49,895 nucleotides of DNA from contig WHUX01000306.1 of NCBI GenBank assembly GCA_015179025.1, positions 1-49,895 of the forward strand, given 5' to 3'. This document shows, piece by piece, positions 11,255 through 22,624 of this stretch (position 1 is the stretch's first letter; each line of letters starts with the position of its first letter). The position numbers were made by a program, and so were the translations under genes. Origin of the DNA: Terfezia claveryi. Lineage: Eukaryota; Ascomycota; Pezizomycetes; Pezizales; Pezizaceae. The notes under the pieces were generated by a model that ran no database searches, was not told the DNA's origin, and saw only the letters and a program-made list of their open reading frames with translations.

Positions 11255-12480
11255 TTACTCGTCCTCATCCAACTCCCTCTACACCATTCCTAACTAGGCA
11301 GATGCAGCCCTAGGCTAGGACATTCCTAACCCAATTATACTACCTGTACCCACTCTTCTCTTGCTATATATACCTCCTCTTGCAACAGTATTAGAATGCC
11401 TGCAAGCCATGCTAGACCCTCCACAGCCTACACCCTACCCCCCATGATCTACACTATATGCTGCCTTACTACCTATGGGCACTACTTCAAGTTCCAATAG
11501 CTTTACCTCTACTTGTACATCTAGCATCATATCTCCTGAGTACTTAGATACAATGTGTACCCCCAGCCAAAAATTACTACTTAGGCCTAATAGAAAAAGC
11601 ATCCACCTCTGTGTATTGTCTAGCACATAATAGTAGGCTATCTCACAAACAATACTTAGTTCCAATAGCAAGAATGGCTGGCACTGCAACTAAAGTTTTA
11701 CTATTATATATGCATAGATTGTTATCGACTGTGACTGAGTATTGAGCTGAAACAACCAACTCCCGCAATTCATATCTGCTACATGATTTTTAGGAGTTAT
11801 GATATAGATTTAGATGGATGTTGATAGGCCTGCTGTAGATGGTACCCTACCAGCTAGGACAGGGTGACAATAGGTGAGACAGGCTAGCACGCCACCTGAG
11901 ATTAACCCTGCATAGGAGCCCCGTCTTAGTATACTGGCATATGGAACCAAGTTGGGAACATGCTGTATCTCTAGTAGTACAGGTAGCATAGGTGGCAGAG
12001 CTACCAGTAGCAGCACTCCCACAGCCGGACACTTAGAGTCTCCTATTACTTTATGAGCAGATCTTCGGTCTCTTTCTATATTTGATTCTATTATAGTATT
12101 TAGTAGGGCTATACTAGCTCTCCACCTTATATTGTGTGGCATATATAAGGGTCCTATTGAGAGAGCTCCAAGCTTCTATATATTTAGTAGCAGCTACCTT
12201 TGGGGCTCTACTACTGGTACATTAAGGTTCCCAGTACAATGTGCTGTACGTGCTCTATATATCATCTCCTATATATTTTGTCTACTATTCTTAATCTTTT
12301 TTGCAATATCTTTGTATAAGGTCTGCATACACCTACATATATTATCTGTATTGTAGTTCACTTGCCCCTGAGGGGCCATTGCAGGCTGCTTAATAGCCCA
12401 CTCGTAGAATGCCCCCATTTATTCGATCCTGCCTCCCCAGAACCAAAGCAATCCCAATTTTGTACTCCTTAATAAATCTA
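11255..12480 (-). pseudogene. Decayed relative of the proline/lysine-rich accessory gene (31535-33734)
   Basis: Minus-strand translation aligns with the intact-like gene. FYEWAIKQPAMAPQGQVNY near 12400 matches FCEWGAAHPAMAPREQINY. VPVVEPQ near 12215 matches IVVEPVN. IYIITPKNHVADMNCGSWLF near 11810-11755 matches IHIITPEQHGLDPLYGGWVF. A segment with YVLDN.QR near 11620 matches YSLDMAGR. The end near 11255 is acidic (RELDEDE). TAG codons interrupt it repeatedly. Gene order and orientation relative to 8808-10880 are the same as in the 31535-36251 pair. The divergent transposase expected beyond 12.7 kb is missing, replaced by Gypsy sequence. Confidence 0.7.
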
Positions 12481-12849
12481 CCCTCTCTTGAGATAGAGAA
12501 TCTTGAGAAGCTTATTCTTTCTGTTGCCTTAGTGACTCATATATATAAAGTCTCTTACTTTTGCACTATTATTAGATCCCTATCTAATATTTTACATACC
12601 TAATACAGGACCTGACTTCTTCCAGTGCTTATGTACCTCCTCTATATACCCCCCCTTACCTTGTGAAAAACTCTATAGCATAGCTGCCCTCCTTTTGATA
12701 TATATAGCAAATACTTCCATATGTCTCTTACCCTTTACTCTTACCCCTCCCTATCTCAGCCTTCTCCTAGTCATACATATAGCATTTCTATGTGTGTCTT
12801 ACCTTAGCCTTGCCTTTGCTCTGGTATACCCCTTGGTCACTTTGTTTTC
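12481..12849. other. Spacer with possible decayed 5' end of the preceding gene
   Basis: A minus-strand segment near 12480-12430 (IGIALVLGRQDRI) could correspond to FGVYGLGESGHDRF of the accessory gene in a shifted frame. Beyond that I recognise nothing. The sequence is AT-rich with cytosine runs such as that near 12650. Confidence 0.35.
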
Positions 12850-13975
12850 TGAGCTTATATTATACTAATTAGCCTTTGAGAACCTAAAGGAAGCTTTCTG
12901 TTTAGTATCCATCTTAGTCTACTTTGACCCCAACAGTGAGTATATCATAGAAATGGACACCTCCGACTATATTACTACTAGAATCCTATCTCAGTATATT
13001 AATGAAGTTCTTTACCCAGTAGTCTATTTCTCTAAAAAGCACTCCCCAGTGGAGTGTAATTATGAGATCTATGATAAGGAATTAATAGCCATTATTCAAG
13101 CTTTTGAGGCATAGAGGCCCCACCTGAAGTCAGCTAAAAGAATTATTAAGATATTGTCCAATTATAAGAATCTTGAGTATTTCACCACTACCAAACTACT
13201 AAACTGATGGCAGGCTAAGTGGTCAGAATTCTTATCTTAGTTCAACTTCAAAATCAAGTATTAGTCTAAAAAAGCTGGGGGTAAGTTAGATATTCTGATC
13301 AGGAGATTAAGAGATATTCCTAAAGGGAGGAATAAAAGGCTAAAATACCAGAATCAGGTAGCACTAAAACTAAAAAACCTTAACCTAGTAGCTAATACCT
13401 TTGCTGATACTGACACTAGAGATAACCTCCTTCTGTAGATATGACAAATATATACAGAGGACTCCCTAGTTAAAGACATAATCACTATAGTAGAGTCTAA
13501 ACAGTACCATCATACCAAGATCTCTTTAGCTAAATGTACCATATAGCACAGCCTCCCATACTACCTAAATTGCTTTTATATATCTATAGATAATAGAATA
13601 TATTTGAGGGTGATTAAGAAGTACTATAATACCTTAGCTATAGGTCACCCTAGAGTAGCTAAAATATTAGAACTACTTGCTAGGCAATATATATAGATCA
13701 ACCAGTAGAAAGAGGTAAAACAATAAAAATGGAATTACTATATCTGTAAACATATAAAACCTACTCATCATACTCTATACGGGACCCTGAGGCCTTTAAA
13801 GATTTCGGACCATTCTTAGTAACACTTAACTATGGACTTTATAATTAGGTTACCAGAAGATTCTATTATGGCTCAGATAAGAGACCTACCCTCTTTAGGG
13901 AATATCCTAATACCTAGTTATAGCTGCTCTCTAATATGGCCTAATCAAGCATATAGATGCGGGTAATGTGTCTGA
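12850..13975 (+). pseudogene. Ty3/Gypsy family C RNase H and integrase fragment
   Basis: The frame from 12865 reads through an RT-linked RNase H domain: [53 protein letters not shown], then ILSNYKNLEYFTTTKLLN. The integrase follows: an HHCC-like zone near 13600-13760 and the start of the catalytic core at about 13830 (HLTMDFIIRLPED, whose first Asp is the core aspartate). TAG codons are frequent (after AFEA, at KLLN and others). The integrase core is cut off at about 13975. Upstream RT is absent, so it is a truncated relic. Confidence 0.8.
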
Positions 13976-14250
13976 GAGAGATAGGTATTGGCTTAAGGAA
14001 GTGTTGACCTCTGAATACATTCTCATATATGTACTCTCTTCTATAGATATCCATTAAGTTCTTATGTTCATTATTTATATATTGTTATTTGTTGTATTCA
14101 AGTTCAGCTCATATATGTCAGCCTGACTATAATATGTTGTAGTTCGGGCTACCTAATCAATATATGTCAGACTGTAAGGTTTCTAAACAGAAAGCGTCTT
14201 CCTGTTTAAGGCAACTATCTAATATCAGTACTACTAAGCCATTATAGGAA

Positions 14251-14530
14251 GTGTTGTCAGATCTGATAACGAGTTATCAGATTAATGCTTCTATATAAGC
14301 TACCACTTTTATATAGTTAATACAATAAGACTTAAGTGGTATTCTAAGTCTACATATAGCTTTACTCATATTGAGTCTACTTTATACTTAAGTTATTACT
14401 GCATTTATACTTGTACTTATCACTGATAACCTCTTTATACCTTTACCGCCAACTTGTATATTCATAGTTACAGCCTACCTATAATATTACACTGCTTGTC
14501 TATAATACCTTATAGATATTACCTCCAACA
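14251..14530 (+). repeat. Candidate LTR upstream of Gypsy family B
   Basis: The segment begins TGTTGTCAGATCTG and ends CCTCCAACA, giving matching TGTTG..CAACA termini directly before a gag-pol frame. An alternative start is TGTTGACC at 14002, also preceded by AGGAAG. The partner LTR is not in the window because the element is truncated at 18222. A TATA-like string, CTATATAAGC, lies near 14295. Confidence 0.45.
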
Positions 14531-16300
14531 ATAATATGTCAATACTCAGAGAATTACTTCATACTGGGTCTGATAACTATATAACTAATAATAATAACAA
14601 TAGTGTCACTAGGGCTCAATAGCAAGCTAAGGATTTTATCTAATGCCAATATTTATCTATTCAGAGTCCACTCCTACTACAAAATGTATGGGAATCTTAC
14701 CAGATTGAGCAACCAGTTTCCATGTCTACTTCTTCAGAAGAACCTATTATCTAATCCGTAGTACCATTAGTACCACCACTACTATTCTCAGGTTCTACAT
14801 AGGCATGACCATTCTAGAAGGGCAAGCAGCCAGCTTTCCATTGCCAAACACTAGTACTAGACTCTTCTGCAACTATAAAGCTTCTCAAGCAGCTAGAAGA
14901 AGAGAAAGAAGCAACTTTATAATAGGTCCACAAGCTCTAGGGTATACAATAGCAGAATTCTATCTTTATTCAGCAAACAGTAGCTAATGTACAAAATATA
15001 GCTAATGCTGCTACTGTAAGACAGACTAAGTTATCTAATGATACCAGTGCTGCATTCACTTAGATATAGGATCTAATTCTCAAAGGACAAAATACCTAAG
15101 CTAATAAATTCAGAATTGTCTACTACAATATTGGATGGCTAAGAAACTAGGCCGAACAATATTATCTCTACTATAACTGATGATTTGGTATAATAGAAAC
15201 CTGGTTTGATGGGATGGAGAACTAACTTACCCAGCTAGAAGAATAAGTATTAGTATTATAATCTATTCTACCATATAATAGCCTTACATAATAATTAAAA
15301 CAAGTAGTAGGGAACCCACCACCACCTCTACTGATAGTTCTACCTGTAGGACTACCAAGAGATCCTACTCTACCACGACTACTAATACCACTAGTATTAC
15401 TAATGCTACTAGTGCAAGTTGCAGGAAAAGTACCCCTTCCTATAAAGTTTAAGGGTAAATGAGTGTAATTAGAAGGTTGGGTCCTTCAGATGGATGATTA
15501 CTTTCTTATCACCCTTATATGAAATAAAAGTCAGAAGCTCACTTATGTTGGTCTATATTTGGAAGAAAAAGTATTGGATTGGTAGAAGGCTTATAGGATA
15601 AGTTATACTATATAGGATGAAGTGAAGAGGGCTATGAAGATATACTATGGAGACCATTATTAGGGAGACCGATCCTATCAAGAAATAACTCAGCTAAAGA
15701 AGACAGAATCTATCATCGATTAACTCACTGAAATTGATTGACTCAATATCTATGCCAAGATCCCTGACACTTAGATAATTAATATAATCATCTTTAACCT
15801 TCCTCATAATCTCTGAGTATTAATGGCTCACTATGAGCAGCTTCAATAGCAACCTGCTCTCTAGAGACAGAAACCTATTAAGATAGATATCATTAGTACT
15901 GAATTCTAAAGCTACAACTGTAATTCCTCTCCTACTTAACTAGTATTAAGGAAGTGAATATTTGAGGAATGGATACAGCCTTGGAGTGGAGTACCTTCTA
16001 CTGCCAGAGCAAATATAAGGAAGGTACAAATACCTCAAGCAATACGAGATGCAAGAATGCGAGAAGGAAGATACTTATATTGTAGAAATACTGGTTATTG
16101 AGCCAGAGCAGCTAAATGTACTTGTGGGAAATTTGTTACTGAACCCCCCTCCTATAAGTCGAAAACTACTACTAGTACCAGCCAGGCACTAGTACTAGCC
16201 AACAAAAAAGCTCGAACAGATAAAGGACAACTTTGGATTATAGAGCTTAGTTCCAAGGAAGAAGAGTCGGGAAATGAGTAAGGAGTACATTACCTACTAT
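14531..16300 (+). pseudogene. Gypsy family B gag relic
   Basis: A degenerate plus-strand frame holds a typical retrotransposon gag region. Around 15440-15900 it reads GWVLQMDDYFLITL, LTYVGLYLEEKVLDW, RAMKIYYGDHY and IIIFNLPHNL, interspersed with TAG codons. A single CCHC-like zinc knuckle appears near 16080-16125 (YCRNTGY then ARAAKC, with TAG within it). Threonine/serine-rich linker follows. No continuous ORF remains; this is inferred from family resemblance. Confidence 0.7.
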
Positions 16301-16704
16301 CGGATGTACTTCTAGACATTCTCCTGTTCTGATAGTCCAGATTCTTATTGCTGAGAAAGAAGTTGAAGCAGTGGTAGACTGTAAAGCTAGTGCTCTAGTC
16401 ATTAGGGAAAGATTAGCAATTAAGTTGGGAATTTAGAAAGAGCTAGGGAAGTTAGAATTAGGTAGGAGATAGATCTTAAATTTCTAGTGGAAAATATATG
16501 GTTAATACTAGGTTTGATATATTGGATTCCTCTTCTCATTTTTTAGGTAAGTTCAAGATGGATACCGAAGTTTTGGATATTGGAAAGAAGGATATTATTT
16601 TGGGTTTATCTTGGTTGAAAGAAAATAGATTTTCGGTAGATACTCAGGACAGGTACCTGAAACAGGTCTCTATAGGTTTGATTATTCCATATTCTGTTAG
16701 ATAG
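16300..16704 (+). pseudogene. Gypsy family B aspartic protease relic
   Basis: A retropepsin-like segment begins near 16335 (ILIAEKEVEAVVDCKASALVI, where DCKAS occupies the place of the catalytic D(S/T)G). It ends in the short open stretch 16498-16704, with IGKKDIILGLSWLKENRFSVD, the usual ILG..WL flap-to-end motif. TAG codons separate the two parts. Confidence 0.7.
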
Positions 16705-16899
16705 TTTCCTACTGTTTCTATTTTAAAGTTGAAGACCTACTAGGAGATAGTGAGATTGTACTTTTTATTGACACAAGCAAATGATACTCTCATTACATAT
16801 AGTGCTTTACTATTGAATAGGTAGCTAAACTTTCTGAATACAAGCCATAGGACTATGAAATCCCCTCCAAGACCTAAATGTAAAGATACTATTTGTAGC

Positions 16900-18222
16900 T
16901 ATCTACAAGACTATATAGGAAGAAGATGAAGTACTTCAGAAGTACCTTGATAAGAACCTTCCTACAACTAAAGTCTAATGCTCATGCTCCTCTACTGGTG
17001 CTCCTATCTTATTTGTTCGAAAGAGGGATGGATCCTTAAGGCTGTGTGTTAATTACTGAGCCTTAACTATCTCACAGTACCAAACAAATACCCACTCCTC
17101 TATCTTAGAGTTACTCGATAGAACTTGTGAAGGTAAATAGTTTACCTAATTGGACCTTAAGAATAGATATAACTTCATCAGGATTGCACTAGGAGATAAA
17201 TAGAAGATAGCCTTCAGGACAAAGAAGGGACTATTCGAGTACACTGTAATGCTATTTGGGTTGACCAATGCCTCTACTACCTTTCAAGAGATAATGGATA
17301 TAATCTTCAAGGATATGGAAGGATATATCTGGTACTTGGATGATATACTCATCTATGGAGATGAGACAAGAAAGAATATTAACAAATAGTCGAAAAAGTT
17401 CTTCAGCAATACATTCAACATTGGTTAGCTATTAATCTCATAAAGTCTGAGTTCCATATCTAAGAACCTTATTCCTAAGTCATATTATCAATAGTCAACA
17501 CATCCAAATAGATCTCTCTAAGCTCAAAACCATGTCTAAGTGGCCCATTCCTACTAAGAAGAAAGAGGTTCAAGCATTTCTAGGCTTTGCTAATTACTAT
17601 CATCGATTTATTGCTAACTATAGTGCAAAGGCATACCTCTTAATCGACTTAACAAAGAATGTTCCTTTTAGTTGGGGATATGAACAATAGTAAGCCTTTG
17701 ACAACCTCTATAAACTATTCTTCACTACTCCCATCCTCATATAGTTTGACAGACAACTCAAGACATTAATAGAGACTGATACTAGTAATCAAGCTATTGC
17801 TAGTATTCTTTCTCAATACTATGTTGTCAATAGAGAAAAGTAGCTTCATCCTATTAAATACCATACCAAAACCCTCTCTGCAGCTCAATGCAACTAGCCT
17901 ATCTACGATAAAGAGTTGTTTGCAATCATGGATTGCTTCCAGAAGTGGTAGGATTAGTTGGTTGGCATTCTAGTAAATGTCTATACAGACTACCAAGAGT
18001 TACAATATTTCAACATCAAGTAGAAGCTCAACTCCCATCAAGCGACCTAGTACCTCTGCATGTCTGAGTTCATCTATAATATTCACTACAGACCTAGTTC
18101 GAAGATAGGTAAGCTTAATAGCCTGTCTAGATATTCAGGGGAAGAGAAATCAGGCATGGATACTAAATTTTTTGAAGATAGACAACTAATAGTACTTGAG
18201 GAAGAGGATGAAAAGGAAGCCA
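16900..18222 (+). pseudogene. Gypsy family B RT and RNase H relic
   Basis: RT begins near 16930 with APILFVRKRDGSLRLCVNY (palm/finger motif), continues with LDLKNRYNFIRIALGDK, LFEYTVMLFGLTNASTTFQ and the catalytic block YIWYLDDILIYG at about 17320-17360. The connection and RNase H follow, with KTLSAAQCN, PIYDKELFAIMDCFQKW and VYTDYQELQYF up to 18060, then MSEFIYNIHYRPSSKIGKLN. Many TAG and a few TGA stops replace glutamine or arginine codons. The copy ends abruptly at about 18222, where a fragment of another family is joined. Confidence 0.85.
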
Positions 18223-18375
18223 AAAATATTAGAATTAATATCTATTGTATAAGCTTTTAAGGAATAGAGACCCTACCTAGAGTTAGCGAAGAGGATTATT
18301 GAAGTCCTTTCCAACTACAAGAACTTAGAATACTTTATAACCACTAAGTTACTAAATCACTGATAGACTAGGTCA
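18223..18375 (+). pseudogene. Second RNase H tail fragment (Gypsy family C) fused to family B
   Basis: From about 18225 the sequence matches 13080-13230 (ELI..I..AFKE, RPYLELAKRIIEVLSNYKN, LEYFITTKLLNH). The domain end is thus duplicated after an RNase H domain that was already complete. It stops at the inverted-repeat arm. Confidence 0.75.
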
Positions 18376-18890
18376 TCATATATGCTAATTATTATTTATA
18401 CAGAGAGGTATTTAGTAATAGAAATGTATACAAAAAATATGTGCAGCAATACTCACTCTAACTCTTGGCTTAAGCTTCACTCTAACTCTTGTTATATCTA
18501 TCTCTCTAACTCTTACTCTAATACTTGCTCTAATTCTCGCTCTAATGCTCTCTCTAATACTCACTGTAATATGCTAGAAATAAGGAGCAAAGGGAAAAAG
18601 CATGAGGAAGGGAAGTATTTATACAGGAAAATAATAGTTGCTAAGGCCGACTACTAAAGCCAACAATTTAGACTTTCCGAAGACAATAAGATAAGGAATA
18701 ATAAGAGAAGTGGCATAATAGTGATTAATGATGCACAGCCCCTCTTTCATATATGAGTGCTATACTACTCAATGCTTGGCTTAGTAATAGTCATATTAGG
18801 AAATTGTAGTCATAGTACTATGAACAAGACAAGTACTACAATATGTACAGAGTTTATGCTTTGTAATATATCCTGTAAGAATTCATTCAT
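18376..18890. repeat. Left arm of an inverted repeat of about 0.5 kb
   Basis: The reverse complement of 25125-25668 aligns along the whole arm. Examples are ACTCTAACTCTTGG, the block CACTGTAATATGCTAG, GCAAAGGGAAAAAG, and AGTCATATT..TAGTCATAGTAC. Part of the arm is itself built of CTCTAA.TC repeats. The arm begins immediately after a Gypsy fragment. No transposase and no clear target duplication are seen, so the class is unknown. Confidence 0.85.
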
Positions 18891-19268
18891 TTACAGACAT
18901 ATATATATAAGTATCTAAAAGCACGAGTTTTTTGCATATATATATATAAGTCTCTAAAAGTATGAGTTCCTTGCATATATATATATAAGCCTGCGAATGT
19001 ATGGATTTCTCACATATATATATATATATATCCCAAAAGCATGAGTTTCTTGCATATATATATATAAGCCTATAAATGTATGGATTTCTCATATATATAT
19101 ATATATATATCCCAAAAGCATAAGTTTCTCATATATATATATATATATATCCCAAAAGCATAAGTTTCTCATATATATATATATATATATCCCAAAAGCA
19201 CAAGTTTCTCATATATATATATATAAGCCTACAAATGAATGGATTTCTTACATATATATATATATATA
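18891..19268. repeat. (TA)n-containing minisatellite, left segment
   Basis: Units of about 37 bp combine a TATATATATA run with AAGTCTCTAAAAGTATGAGT or the variant AAGCCTGCGAATGTATGGAT. The same array resumes after each Tc1 insertion (22848 and 24711), so the three segments were once one array. Confidence 0.9.
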
Positions 19269-19547
19269 CAGCTAGGTGGCAATGAATTTGGTACCCCCCC
19301 TGCATAAGAGTCTTGCATTAGCACGCATATTATAGGTTTAGTGCGCATATTATAGGTTTAGCGCTAATGTTTAGTATGCAGTAACAACACCAACGTTGGC
19401 AGGCACTGGCCTCTCGTATGATAGCGTAGGCATTTACGCGTCAACATGCTACCCCTATAGCACAATATCCTCTATACTACAACATCCTCTATTGCACAAT
19501 ACCGCAATATCATACTGTATTACAGAATATCTCTAACACACATCAAC

Positions 19548-20075
19548 ATGTACTTCTGTATCATTGCCATTCTTCTTATCTTATTGACCACTCACGTGGT
19601 TAGTACCATCATGACCCGCACCAATCCCACCACTACCACCACTACCACCACTACCACCACTACCACCACTACCACCACTACCACCACTACTACCACTACC
19701 ACTACTACCCCTATCCGAGTTGATCTAATACAGAGATTAGTAGATTGTCAACTTCTAGCAGAACTAGATCACTGATTTCGTTGGGAACAAGTAAATCCGA
19801 GTTGTGAAGGTCTGAGTGTGAGAATCAAGGAACGGGTCTCGCAATATTGCGATGACCAATTGGTGCATTTTCCAGCCGCAAGGCAAGCACTACAACTGGT
19901 CTATCTGAATCAGCCAATTCAGAAAAAAGTTAGGTGGGCTGATAGTTGGGTCGACTCTAATCTGGGGTCTATGGACCACTTTGATTTGTTTGATGTGGAG
20001 ATTTCCACAATACCTGATTCAGAAATACCTGATTTGGAGTACCAGCATTCATGGGAGGAATTTAATTCCCAGTAG
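19548..20075 (+). pseudogene. Unrecognised frame with signal-like start and Thr repeat, inside the Tc1 element
   Basis: One frame runs from ATG 19548 to TAG 20073 with a single TGA at 19773 that a C-to-T change would make from CGA. The first ~19 residues are hydrophobic (MYFCIIAILLILLTTHVVS), like a signal peptide or anchor. A run of about 27 threonines encoded by ACC/ACT repeats (19635-19705) follows. The rest (VSQYCDDQLVHFPAARQALQ, KKVRWADSW, acidic end) resembles an ordinary folded protein but I cannot name it. It faces the transposase gene. It could be a captured gene or a chance frame; the second half has the more protein-like composition. Confidence 0.4.
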
Positions 20076-20084
20076 TAGAGCTAG

Positions 20085-20300
20085 TGGGAGAGCTGGCGGA
20101 AGAGCTGGCAGAAGAGCTGGTAGAAGAGCTAGCAGAAGAGCTGGCGGAAGAGCTGGCAGAAGAGCTAGCGGAAGAGCTGGCAGAAGAGCTGGCTGGCGGC
20201 GGGAGGGAGAGCTGGTGGAAGAGCTGGTAGAAGAGCTGACAGAAGAGCTAGGGGAAGAGCTGGCGGAAGAGCTGGCAGAAGAGCTGGCTGGCGGCGGGGG
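20085..20300. repeat. 12-bp tandem repeat (GAAGAGCTGGCA)
   Basis: About 17 units of GAAGAGCTGGCA and near variants follow directly after the 19548-20075 frame. One plus frame would encode an EELAEELA repeat. The array grades into the G-rich array downstream. Confidence 0.85.
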
Positions 20301-21270
20301 GAGAGCTGGTGGAAGAGCTGGTAGAAGAGCTGGTGGTAGAGCTAGCGGGAGAGCTGGCGGGGGAGGGCTTGCAGGGGAGGGGAGGGCTGCTGGCAGGAGG
20401 GCTGGCTGGTGGGGGAGGGCTGGGTGGGGAGGGCTGGCGGGGGAGGGGAGGGCTGCTGGCGGGAGGGCTGGCGGGGGAGGGGAGGGCTGGCTGGTGGGGG
20501 AGGGCTGGCGGGGGAGGGGAGGGCTGCTGGCGGGAGGGCTGGCTGGCGGGGGAGGGCTGGCTGGCGGGGGAGGGCTGGTGGGGGAGGGGAAGGCTGCTGG
20601 CAGGAGGGCTGGCTGGCGGGGGAGGGTTGTTTTCTTTTGTTTGGGGGAGGGCTGGTGGGGGAGGATTGTTTTCTTTTGTTTGGGGGAGGGCTGGTGGGGG
20701 AGGGCTGTTTTCTTTTGTATTTGTTTTCTTTTGTTTGGGGGAGGGCTGGCGGGGGAGGGGAGGGCTGCTGGCGGGAGGGCTGCTGGCGGGAGGGCTGGCT
20801 GGCGGGGGAGGGCTGGTGGGGGAGGGTTGTTTTCTTTTGTTTGGGGGAGGGCTGGCGGGGGAGGGTTGTTTTCTTTTGTTTGGAGGAGGGCTGGCGGGGG
20901 AGGGGAGGGCTGCTGGCGGGAGGGCTGGCTGGCGGGGCAGGGCTGGCGGGGGAGGGTTGTTTTCTTTTGTTTGGGGGAGGGCTGGCGGGGGAGGGTTGTT
21001 TTCTTTTGTTTGGGGGAGGGCTGGCAGGGGAGGGGAGGGCTGCTGGTGGGAGGGCTGGCTGGCGGGGGAGGGCTGGTGGGGGAGGGTTGTTTTCTTTTGT
21101 TTGGGGGAGGGCTGGCGGGGGAGGGTTGTTTTCTTTTGTTTGGGGGAGGGCTGGCGGGGAAGGGTTGTTTTCTTTTGTTTGGGGGAGGGCTGGCGGGGGA
21201 GGGGAGGGCTACTGGTGGGAGGGCTGGCTGGCGGAGGAGGGGAGGGCTGCTGGTGGGAGGGCTGGCCTGG
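20300..21270. repeat. G-rich minisatellite with recurring GTTGTTTTCTTTTGTTTG blocks
   Basis: Units such as GGCTGGCGGGGGAGGGG, AGGGCTGCTGGCGGGAGGGC and TTGTTTTCTTTTGTTTGGGG are shuffled over about 1 kb. All guanine runs lie on the plus strand, so G-quadruplex potential is very high. Long open frames on both strands (Gly/Trp-rich plus, Pro-rich minus) are repeat by-products. Confidence 0.9.
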
Positions 21271-21432
21271 CAATAAAAGTAAGTACTTCACTTCCTCATT
21301 CCTTAGTTGCTATAGATGCTAACCAACCCACATACCATATAGGAAATGGCAGCAGCGAACTTTGGCCTATTAGAGATATTTGTTATTTATATGATCTATT
21401 ATCTATATAAACATTGATTAATGATAAGAAAT

Positions 21433-22624
21433 TTAATACTTAGTATACCAACCTTCTGCCTTAATAACAGCTGCTACACGATGAGGCATAGAGGTATAAA
21501 GACTATGAAAAAGTGACTCAGGAATAATCTCCCAAATCTCTGCTAATGTATCTGCTAATGCTTCCTTAACTACTTCTGGACTTCCCGGCATATTAATCAA
21601 ATCCGGATACCTGTAGTGAAGTTGGCGTTTCATATATGCCCAAACATGTTCGATTGGATTAAGGTCAGGAGAGTAGGCTGGATGTTTAGCAACAACCCAG
21701 TCATTATCTTTGAACCATGCGCATGCAAGCTTGGAGGTGTGGATTGATGAATTGTCTTGCATAAAAACTGGATCATCAATACCCATCAACTCACTCATTT
21801 CCAGACGAACATCAGGAAGAACATGTGTTAAAATCTCAAAATATCGAATAGCATTATTATGCCCTTCAAGTAGTGGCCATAAATATCCTCTTGATGATCT
21901 AAAAAAACATCCCCATACCATGAGAGAGATATCATGAGCCGTCCTATATATAAATATTAGATCTAATAATTATAAGAATTAAGAAAGGAGTAATATACCT
22001 GTATGGATCTACTGCCTGCACTTCATAACGATCCTCTCCCTTTTTTCTCCAAACCCACTTTGCCCCTGCTCCTTTACTACACTCTACTGAGAACTCATCA
22101 GACCAAAAATGTTTTTTCCATTGCTCTAGAGTCCAATCCTTCCGTTCTAGAGCCCATGCTAACCTTGCACTAACATGCCATGGTAGTAGCTTTGGTCGCT
22201 TTCTTGCTATCCATTTTCGAAGTCCTTTACCCCAAAGCATACGATCGATAGTTCGTGGATGAATATCTTGTAACTCGAGTATATTGTCTATAAGCTTCAG
22301 CTTAGATATTGAAGCATCCCCTTCAATAAGAGCTAGAACTACATTCTCGGTAGCTTTTGAGATCTTCTTTTATCAACCTGGATGTGGTTTATTTATATGG
22401 GTTCCACGTTCTATATAGCGTTGGATAAAATTCTGGATAGTTGACTTAGGTCGACTGATATGGTTGGCAATTTGTCCATATCCACAGCCTTGCTCATAGA
22501 GAAGCGTAATCTTGCCTTTTTCAAAATCAGTTAACCGCTTTTTCTGGGTAGTGGGTATGATAGGCTCGTCTGGTTCTGCTAAAAGCGTATTAAATTGAAT
22601 TATAGATAGATTAGGTTCTGACAT
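21433..22624 (-). pseudogene. Tc1-like (DD34E) transposase, one intron, two stops
   Basis: Cut-and-paste transposase of about 378 residues. Exon 1 is 22624-21999, intron 21998-21944 (GTATAT..TATAG, 55 bp), exon 2 21943-21433. The N-terminal helix-turn-helix is LTDFEKGKITLLYEQGCGY then IANHISRPKSTIQNFIQRY. The DDE residues are Asp in HFWSDEFSVE, Asp in FMQDNSSIHTS and Glu in SPDLNPIEHVW, with 34 residues between the last two. Adjacent TGA and TAA codons (22375-22370) break exon 1 where CGA CAA would fit the family's basic linker. Otherwise it is intact, so recently active. It ends GWYTKY, as does the relative at 24558. Confidence 0.9.

Noticed and set aside
11847..12032. Small Cys-rich minus-strand frame that could look like a secreted peptide
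   Set aside because: It overlaps, out of frame, the decayed accessory gene 1; cysteines are not in a known pattern.
20248..21410. Several 330-430 codon frames (Gly-rich plus, Pro-rich minus)
   Set aside because: All are translations of the G-rich minisatellite and overlap each other in every frame.
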